Of a DNA stretch of 64,000 nucleotides, positions 58,867 to 64,000 are shown in pieces. The notes beneath the pieces were generated by a model. The model saw only the letters and a list, made by a program, of their open reading frames with translations, was not told the origin of the DNA and did not search any database. Source of the stretch: TMED14 sp002378565 (GTDB lineage Bacteria > Bacteroidota > Bacteroidia > Flavobacteriales > Schleiferiaceae). Every line of letters begins with the position of its first letter. Positions within the stretch are counted from its first letter, which is position 1. The position numbers and the translations under genes were made by a program. Location: NCBI GenBank assembly GCA_943846715.1, contig OX044356.1:496001-560000 (forward strand), written 5' to 3'.

Positions 58867-59552
58867 CGGCGCAAAGGTAAGGAGTCTAGGGACCAATCGA
58901 TGGCTTCAATGCCATGGCTTGTCAGGTAATTGTTGCAACGGCTGAAAGGTTGATGCCCATGGAAGCCTCTGTAAGCGCCTAAAGGGGAGGGGTGGGAGCT
59001 GGTGATAACCAAGTTGTGGTCAGCGTCAATCTGCGGCATGAGGGATTGAGCATGCTTTCCCCACAGCAAGTAAACACAATGTGGATGCGCTGACAGGGTA
59101 TGGAAAACCTGTTCAATGAATGCCTTCCATGGCCAGTTGGCGTGACTTCCAGGCAAGCCTTCTTCAACGGTCAAGGTGGTGTTCAAGAGCAAAACGCCTT
59201 GTCTTGCCCATCCGGTTAAATCCCCATGCGTCGGTAGGGGTAGCTGAAGGTCTGCATGCAGTTCCTTGTGGATGTTTCTCAAGGAAGGGGGGATTCGCTG
59301 CCCTTGAGGCACTGAAAAAGCAAGTCCCATGGCTTGGCCAGGGGAGTGGTAGGGGTCTTGTCCGACGACCACAGCCTTGATCTGACTGGGGTCAGCGTGC
59401 CCGAATGCAGCAAAGACATTTGCCATAGCTGGGTAGGTGGGCTGCTCGCTACGACGAAGCCTGGCTTGGATGTCAAACCATGGTTCAGCTTCAAAAAATG
59501 GCAGCAAGGCGTTGTGCCATGCATCAGATAATTGAGGGGGGGTAGCTTGCAT
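58863..59552 (-). CDS. ung: Uracil-DNA glycosylase, family 1
   Basis: A 229-residue UNG that removes uracil from DNA. The water-activating loop is VVVGQDPYHSPGQAMGLAF (about residues 64-82), with uracil binding in LLLNTTLTVEEGLPGSH and the DNA-inserting loop in SSHPSPLGAYRGFHGHQPFS. The length matches the E. coli enzyme if ATG 59552 is used; an in-frame TTG at 59579 is nine codons upstream and less likely. It is the first gene of the ung-rmuC-rlmB operon. Confidence 0.95.
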   Translation of the reverse strand: MQATPPQLSDAWHNALLPFFEAEPWFDIQARLRRSEQPTYPAMANVFAAFGHADPSQIKAVVVGQDPYHSPGQAMGLAFSVPQGQRIPPSLRNIHKELHADLQLPLPTHGDLTGWARQGVLLLNTTLTVEEGLPGSHANWPWKAFIEQVFHTLSAHPHCVYLLWGKHAQSLMPQIDADHNLVITSSHPSPLGAYRGFHGHQPFSRCNNYLTSHGIEAIDWSLDSLPLRR

Positions 59553-59590
59553 CTCTGCTAAAGTCGTATTTTTAGCCAAATTCTAAGCCC

Positions 59591-59686
59591 ATGAAGCGCA
59601 TTTTTCTTGTTTTTGCCGTCTTGTTGATTGTTGTCCTTGTCAGTTCTTGCGGGGTCGCAGATCCCTGTCCTGCTTTCACGGGTTGA
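59591..59686 (+). CDS. 31-residue small lipoprotein
   Basis: A very short gene: ATG 59591 to TGA 59686. The peptide has a basic start (MKRIFL), a hydrophobic stretch and a lipobox VSSC, so the mature product would be a lipid-anchored peptide of only 12 residues, CGVADPCPAFTG. The CPAF end resembles other tiny Bacteroidota lipoproteins that end in CPAY/CPAF motifs. A TATTTTTA element (59567-59574, one mismatch to TAnnTTTG) lies 16 bases upstream. It sits between divergent ung and lipA. Function unknown. Confidence 0.6.
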   Translation: MKRIFLVFAVLLIVVLVSSCGVADPCPAFTG

Positions 59687-59735
59687 ATGTTATCAATAAC
59701 ACAGACAGGTCAGCTCTTTCAGGGTTATTCTGTTG

Positions 59736-59743
59736 CATCTTTG
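59736..59743 (+). promoter_or_regulatory. Probable -10 element of lipA
   Basis: CATCTTTG, one mismatch to TAnnTTTG, four bases before ATG 59748, predicting a leaderless mRNA. Confidence 0.45.
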
Positions 59744-59747
59744 TGAC

Positions 59748-60623
59748 ATGTCTGATTCTATAAAGGTTCCTGAAAAAACGGCCAATCGCAAACCCAAGTG
59801 GCTTCGCGTGAAACTTCCAACAGGAGAGAAATACAAGGAAGTTCGGTCCCTTGTAGACACGTATCAATTGCATACCATTTGTGAGTCAGGCCATTGCCCC
59901 AACATGGGTGAGTGCTGGGGCGAAGGCACAGCCACCTTCATGATTCTAGGCAATATTTGCACCCGTTCATGTGGTTTTTGTAATGTGGCAACAGGGCGTC
60001 CTTTGCCGGTGGATTGGGATGAGCCCGATCGCGTGGCACAGTCAATCCTTCGCATGAAAGTCAAGCATGCCGTGATCACCTCTGTGGATCGCGATGATTT
60101 AGCCGATGGCGGCTCCATTCTATGGACAGAAACCATTCAGGCCATTCGACGCATCAGTCCATTGACAACCATGGAAACCCTGATTCCTGATTTCAAAGCA
60201 AACACAGACCAATTGGACCGCATCATCGCAGCCAAGCCTGAAATCATCAGCCACAATTTGGAGACTGTTCGTCGCCTGACGCGACAAGTCCGAATCCAAG
60301 CACAATACGACCGGTCACTCGAGACATTGACCTACCTGAAAGCACAAGGAACTTGGCGAACCAAGTCCGGCATCATGCTTGGACTGGGGGAGACTGAGGA
60401 GGAGGTTTTGGAATCCATGCTGGATTTACGCAAGGCTAATGTGGATGTGGTGACCATGGGTCAGTACCTTCAGCCAACACCTAAGCATCTACCAGTCAAG
60501 GAGTTTGTTCATCCAGATGTCTTTAATCGATTGGCTGAGGCCGCAAAAAACATGGGTTTCATCCATGTTGAGAGTGGGCCCTTGGTTCGCTCGTCTTACC
60601 ACGCAGAAAAACACATCCGATGA
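59748..60623 (+). CDS. lipA: Lipoyl synthase
   Basis: A 291-residue radical SAM enzyme that inserts two sulfurs into octanoyl groups on lipoyl domains. The auxiliary cluster cysteines are in CESGHCPNMGECW, the SAM cluster in NICTRSCGFCNV, and the C-terminal serine ligand in VESGPLVRSSYHAE. TSVDRDDLADGGS, PDFKANTDQLD and GLGETEEEVLESMLDLR are further signatures. ATG 59748 lies after the promoter element; the five codons upstream overlap that element. lipB is not in the window. Confidence 0.97.
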   Translation: MSDSIKVPEKTANRKPKWLRVKLPTGEKYKEVRSLVDTYQLHTICESGHCPNMGECWGEGTATFMILGNICTRSCGFCNVATGRPLPVDWDEPDRVAQSILRMKVKHAVITSVDRDDLADGGSILWTETIQAIRRISPLTTMETLIPDFKANTDQLDRIIAAKPEIISHNLETVRRLTRQVRIQAQYDRSLETLTYLKAQGTWRTKSGIMLGLGETEEEVLESMLDLRKANVDVVTMGQYLQPTPKHLPVKEFVHPDVFNRLAEAAKNMGFIHVESGPLVRSSYHAEKHIR

Positions 60624-60675
60624 CATCGATTTCATCCGTACTTTTAACCTTCTTACAATCTTAACAAGCGATTCC

Positions 60676-63600
60676 ATGAAACGATCCCTTACCCACATTC
60701 TTTTTTCCATCTCACCTGTTGCCCTTTTCTTGTTGGCAGCCATGTTGATGATGGCAGAACAGCCTAGTGTGCAATACCAAGCTAGATCAGCGCAAGCTGA
60801 GCCTGTCGGTGCAGCTGCAGGTGCCATGTCATACATCCATTTGATGCGCGCCAATGGCGTAACGGGTGCAGTCAGCCCTCAGGATGTCATGAATGCACGC
60901 GCAGAGTTGAATGCCATGCAAAACAAAACCACGTCTTTGACCTGGGAGAGCAAGGGACCTGACAACTATGGGGGACGCACACGTTGCCTTTTGGTTGATA
61001 AGAACAACAGCAACAAGGTTTATGCAGGATCAGTGGGCGGCGGTTTGTACCGTAGCGTCAATGGTGGATCAACCTGGAATGTCGTTAGCAGCATTGACGC
61101 AAACAATGCGGTGGTATCTATTTGTCAGGCATCTAACGGTGATATTTACTACGGAACTGGAGAGGTTTTCATGGGCTATGGCGGTTCAGGTCATAATACA
61201 ACCCCCAATTTCATAGGTGGTGGCGTCTACAAGTCAACCGATGGAGGTAACACCTTCAGCCACCTGTCGGCTACAGCTCCTAACGGTAGTACAGGCAGTG
61301 CAAACTGGGCATCTGTGGCAGACATGGAGGCACATCCTACCGATGCGAACACCTTGTATGCCGCAACCAACAAAGGTCTGATGCGCACCATCGATGGTGG
61401 CGCCACTTGGTCAACCATCGTTTCTGGTAATGTGCAAGGCATGGCCATCTCAGCTACAGGTAATTTGATCTGCTCTACAGCAGGAAGAACCATGTACTCC
61501 ACCGATGGCGGCAGCAACTTCTCAGAAATCAGTACGCCAGTGATTACTTCTACATCCTTGCCTCGCCGGACCGGTGGACGCATGCGCTATGCCATTTCCC
61601 CTCAGGACGCTAATTACATCTACGTGGTTCAGACTGCAGGTAACAAGCTATCTGCTGTTTACCGTTCTACCGATGGTGGAACCGCATGGTCCAAGATTGC
61701 TCAACGTAGCGCCAACTTTGACCCCTTGTGTTCGGGCTCTGGCCCAAGTCAGTACTGTCAGGGAGTATGGGACTTGTTATTCCATGTGTCATCGACGGAC
61801 AAGGATCGTATCTGGTTGGGCGGCATCAAGGTGTGGACATGGTCACTCACAGGAGGATGGTCACAAACCTCCACCAACTTTGGCGGCAATGGCAACCCCT
61901 TCTATTTGCATTCTGATAGCCATGAAATGATATCTGACCCCAACAACGCTGCCATTCTCTACACCAGCAACGACGGTGGCGTTTTTAAGTCCAACGATAA
62001 CGGCATCTCATGGGTTGAAAGAAACCTGGGTTACAACACCTTCCAGTTTTACCGCATGGGTCTAGGTCGTCACCGTGAGTTGATTGGTGGCACACAGGAC
62101 AATGGCACCATCTTGGTTGATGGATCTGGCATCAGCCCTAACAATGGCAGCAAGCTCATTGGTGGAGATGGTGGTTTTGCTGACATGTCATGGTTGAACC
62201 CTAATTTAGTTTTTGCACAGACATTGGCTGAAAAGTCCTTGCTTCGCTCTAATGAAAGGGGCGCTGGCTGGTCAGCTTACATTTCTCCCTTCATGAATCT
62301 GGCCACGCTGCAAGGCCTCCCTTTTGCCAACTGGACCATGCCACATGAGCTGTGGGAGACCACCAATGATCCGGGTTCTTTAGACACCATCCATTACCAG
62401 CTACTCCCTTCCTTGCGTTCTATGGGTTATGGCGATGGCATCAAGAAAGTATTTACAGGCAAGATGCGTCATGCACAAGTCAACGCACAGTATGTGACAG
62501 ATTCTTTCAAGGTGGAGGCAGGCCCCTACACGTTGGTTGCGGATGCCAATGGCAATCTAACCGGTGATGGTACTGGCGTATTCCACGCTGACTCTGCCTA
62601 CTTTGAAGTGACCTTTAATACGGCGCCATTGGCTGAGGTGATTCTTACCTGCGATGTCTTCTTGACGGGAGGAACAGATGTTGTTTTACCTAGCGCTATC
62701 AATGCTTTGCCTGTTGAGGCAACCTTGTCAACACGTTTAGATGTGGGTGATGTGTTCAGCATTCAAGACCCCATTCAGTCAACGTTCTTTGTGGGCTTAT
62801 CTTCTTGGAGTACGGGGTCTTTTCCAAACATTGGAGGCATCTTCATGACCCGGGACATCCATGATTTTTCTAGCACCCCAGAATGGTGGCAAGTCGCTCA
62901 CCTTGGTGTAGGCACGACACCAAACGTCATGAAGATCAGCGATGATGGCGATCACTTGTTTGTTGGAACGACCAATGGCAGACTGTACCGCATTTCCAAT
63001 ATCAACGCTGCACGCGATGCTAGAACAGCCAGTATTGATTCCAGCAGCACTTATGTGTTGACAGTGACGCAGATTGGCACCTTCCCTAACCGGGTAGTGA
63101 CAGATGTAGACATCGACCCGAGCAATGCCAACCGTGTGGTGGTCTCTTTAGGTAATTATGGCAACACCAACTTCATCTACTATAGCAGCAATGGGCTGTC
63201 TACTAGCCCTAGCTTTCTCCCAAAGCAAGGCAACTTACCTCATGTGCCAACCTATTCCGTCTCATTTGACAAGGGAAATCCTAGTCGTTTGATTGCGGGC
63301 ACAGAAATGGGCATCTTCATGGCTGACAATGGCGCATCCGGAGGAACACCAACATGGGTTGAGGAAAATACAGGTCTAGGCCGTGTTGCTGTTTTTGATA
63401 TGGAGCAATACCGCACCAATGAAAACTATGACAGCAATGCGACGCACACCTCTCAATTTGAGGGTGATTTATTCATTGCCACCCATGGCCGCGGATTCTA
63501 CCACACGACCTCAACGCAAGTGAGTCGTCCTGTTGGCATGGAGGAGCCTCAAGTGAGTCAGGGCATTGAAGGCCTTGGTTTGTTCCCCAATCCAGCTGTA

Positions 63601-63813
63601 AGCCAAGTGCATGTGCCTATGGCTTCCCATGGCAAGGTGATCATCACCTTGAGAGACTTGGAAGGCCGACTCATCCAACGCATAGACTTGAATCGTGTTC
63701 CTGGCGGTGTTGAGCACTTGACCATGGACCTCACAAAGGTGGCAGCAGGCACCTATGTCATCACAAGAAATCAAGATGGCATGACCGCAAGCGAGATTTT
63801 AGTGAAGTCTTGA
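60676..63813 (+). CDS. Large secreted Asp-box (BNR/sortilin-like) protein with type IX sorting domain
   Basis: A 1045-residue secreted protein. Signal peptide residues ~1-30 (MKRSLTHILFSISPVALFLL). The body carries many Asp-box repeats of beta-propellers: SVNGGSTWN, STDGGNTFS, TIDGGATWS, STDGGSNFS, STDGGTAWS, SNDNGISWV. This is the fold of sortilin/VPS10-like and glycosyl-hydrolase-74-like proteins, but catalytic residues are not evident. Residues ~965-1045 form a type A sorting domain (GLFPNPAVSQVHVP...GRLIQRIDL...AGTYVI), so it leaves through the type IX system. ATG 60676 starts the signal peptide; a TACTTTTA element lies 29 bases upstream. Confidence 0.85.
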   Translation: MKRSLTHILFSISPVALFLLAAMLMMAEQPSVQYQARSAQAEPVGAAAGAMSYIHLMRANGVTGAVSPQDVMNARAELNAMQNKTTSLTWESKGPDNYGGRTRCLLVDKNNSNKVYAGSVGGGLYRSVNGGSTWNVVSSIDANNAVVSICQASNGDIYYGTGEVFMGYGGSGHNTTPNFIGGGVYKSTDGGNTFSHLSATAPNGSTGSANWASVADMEAHPTDANTLYAATNKGLMRTIDGGATWSTIVSGNVQGMAISATGNLICSTAGRTMYSTDGGSNFSEISTPVITSTSLPRRTGGRMRYAISPQDANYIYVVQTAGNKLSAVYRSTDGGTAWSKIAQRSANFDPLCSGSGPSQYCQGVWDLLFHVSSTDKDRIWLGGIKVWTWSLTGGWSQTSTNFGGNGNPFYLHSDSHEMISDPNNAAILYTSNDGGVFKSNDNGISWVERNLGYNTFQFYRMGLGRHRELIGGTQDNGTILVDGSGISPNNGSKLIGGDGGFADMSWLNPNLVFAQTLAEKSLLRSNERGAGWSAYISPFMNLATLQGLPFANWTMPHELWETTNDPGSLDTIHYQLLPSLRSMGYGDGIKKVFTGKMRHAQVNAQYVTDSFKVEAGPYTLVADANGNLTGDGTGVFHADSAYFEVTFNTAPLAEVILTCDVFLTGGTDVVLPSAINALPVEATLSTRLDVGDVFSIQDPIQSTFFVGLSSWSTGSFPNIGGIFMTRDIHDFSSTPEWWQVAHLGVGTTPNVMKISDDGDHLFVGTTNGRLYRISNINAARDARTASIDSSSTYVLTVTQIGTFPNRVVTDVDIDPSNANRVVVSLGNYGNTNFIYYSSNGLSTSPSFLPKQGNLPHVPTYSVSFDKGNPSRLIAGTEMGIFMADNGASGGTPTWVEENTGLGRVAVFDMEQYRTNENYDSNATHTSQFEGDLFIATHGRGFYHTTSTQVSRPVGMEEPQVSQGIEGLGLFPNPAVSQVHVPMASHGKVIITLRDLEGRLIQRIDLNRVPGGVEHLTMDLTKVAAGTYVITRNQDGMTASEILVKS

Positions 63814-63864
63814 CAAGCTGTTAAGAGCCTATCCTTTGTAGGGTGGCATCACGCAGTCTAACAT

Positions 63865-63904
63865 AAAGAACCCCTCATGTCAATGGCATTAGGGGTCTTT
63901 TATT
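63865..63904. terminator. Bidirectional rho-independent terminator
   Basis: Inverted repeat AAAG-A-ACCCCT / AGGGGT-CTTT (63865-63875 with 63891-63900, one bulged base) with a 15-base loop, then TTTA. It lies between the Asp-box gene and the convergent gene at the window end. Confidence 0.75.
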
Positions 63905-63917
63905 TGTGTGGGTTTTG

Positions 63918-64000
63918 TTATGAAGCAGGAGCTTCTTCGATTTCGCTGAGATAGCTGGCCAATTGATTGGCGAAAAGCTGAACCAATGGATGGTTTGGGT
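63918..64000 (-). CDS. C-terminal end of a gene cut by the window edge
   Basis: On the minus strand a frame open from the window edge encodes a 26-residue end, QLFANQLASYLSEIEEAPAS, stopping at TAA 63918-63920. It is acidic and helical, and it faces a bidirectional terminator, which supports a real gene end. It is too short to identify. Confidence 0.5.
   Translation of the reverse strand, partial: PNHPLVQLFANQLASYLSEIEEAPAS

Overview
The window comes from a member of the Bacteroidota, most likely a marine Flavobacteriales/Cryomorphaceae-like organism. Evidence includes menaquinone-only quinone synthesis, Bacteroidota-specific families (DUF4293, DUF4920, DUF4199, GWxTD, DUF1573, MbnP-like), a secreted protein with a type IX secretion sorting domain, an MCE/amidase/Fe-S cluster facing an LptD-like gene, few Shine-Dalgarno sequences, and repeated copies of the Bacteroidota -10 element TAnnTTTG. 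It reads as ordinary, very compact chromosome. I found no prophage, insertion sequence, CRISPR array, defence island or secondary-metabolite cluster.

Layout. 1-10 kb: end of an L-2-hydroxyglutarate oxidase gene, purB with an orphan HSDR_N protein, an acyltransferase/MbnP-like lipoprotein/mpl unit, a pyrR-pyrB-STAS-outer-membrane-protein operon, and a rho gene with a long charged low-complexity insert. 10-15.8 kb: phosphoesterase divergent from truA, an ABC exporter, ilvE, and a DUF4920/haem-lipoprotein/NUDIX operon. 15.8-23.4 kb: a six-gene minus-strand operon (amidase, MCE, membrane Fe-S protein, HAD-like, CCG-domain protein, conserved small protein) divergent from lptD. 23.4-30 kb: pabA/trpG, ridA, lpdA, a lone ABC ATPase, then thrS-infC-rpmI-rplT. 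30-37 kb: a near-complete menaquinone operon (thioesterase, menF, menD, menB, menA, menC, menE). 37-44 kb: transaldolase-like aldolase, fused 2-oxoacid dehydrogenase E1, the SRP RNA gene, a secreted endonuclease I and two glycosyltransferases. 44-47 kb: aroQ, a XerD-type recombinase and an AT-rich island with a decayed gene, a small membrane protein and a pterin dehydratase. 47-54 kb: glycosyltransferase, GWxTD protein, tRNA-Ser(UGA), a porin-like gene with an FMN-binding partner, murB, an aminotransferase and a DUF1573 protein. 54-64 kb: valS, rlmB, rmuC, udg, a 31-residue lipoprotein, lipA, a large secreted Asp-box protein, and the tail of a further gene.

The most useful observations concern gene expression. 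Many -10 elements end only 4-11 bases before the start codon; scaled against the SRP RNA gene, this implies leaderless or nearly leaderless mRNAs. Two genes (infC and the porin) have no in-frame ATG/GTG/TTG at the conserved N-terminus. Convergent genes often overlap at their 3' ends with no hairpin terminator, so Rho-dependent termination is probably heavily used, and Rho here carries an unusual disordered insert. I did not find a clearly new multi-gene system. The least understood groups are the MCE/Fe-S/CCG operon, the porin plus flavinylated-protein pair, and the AT-rich island.
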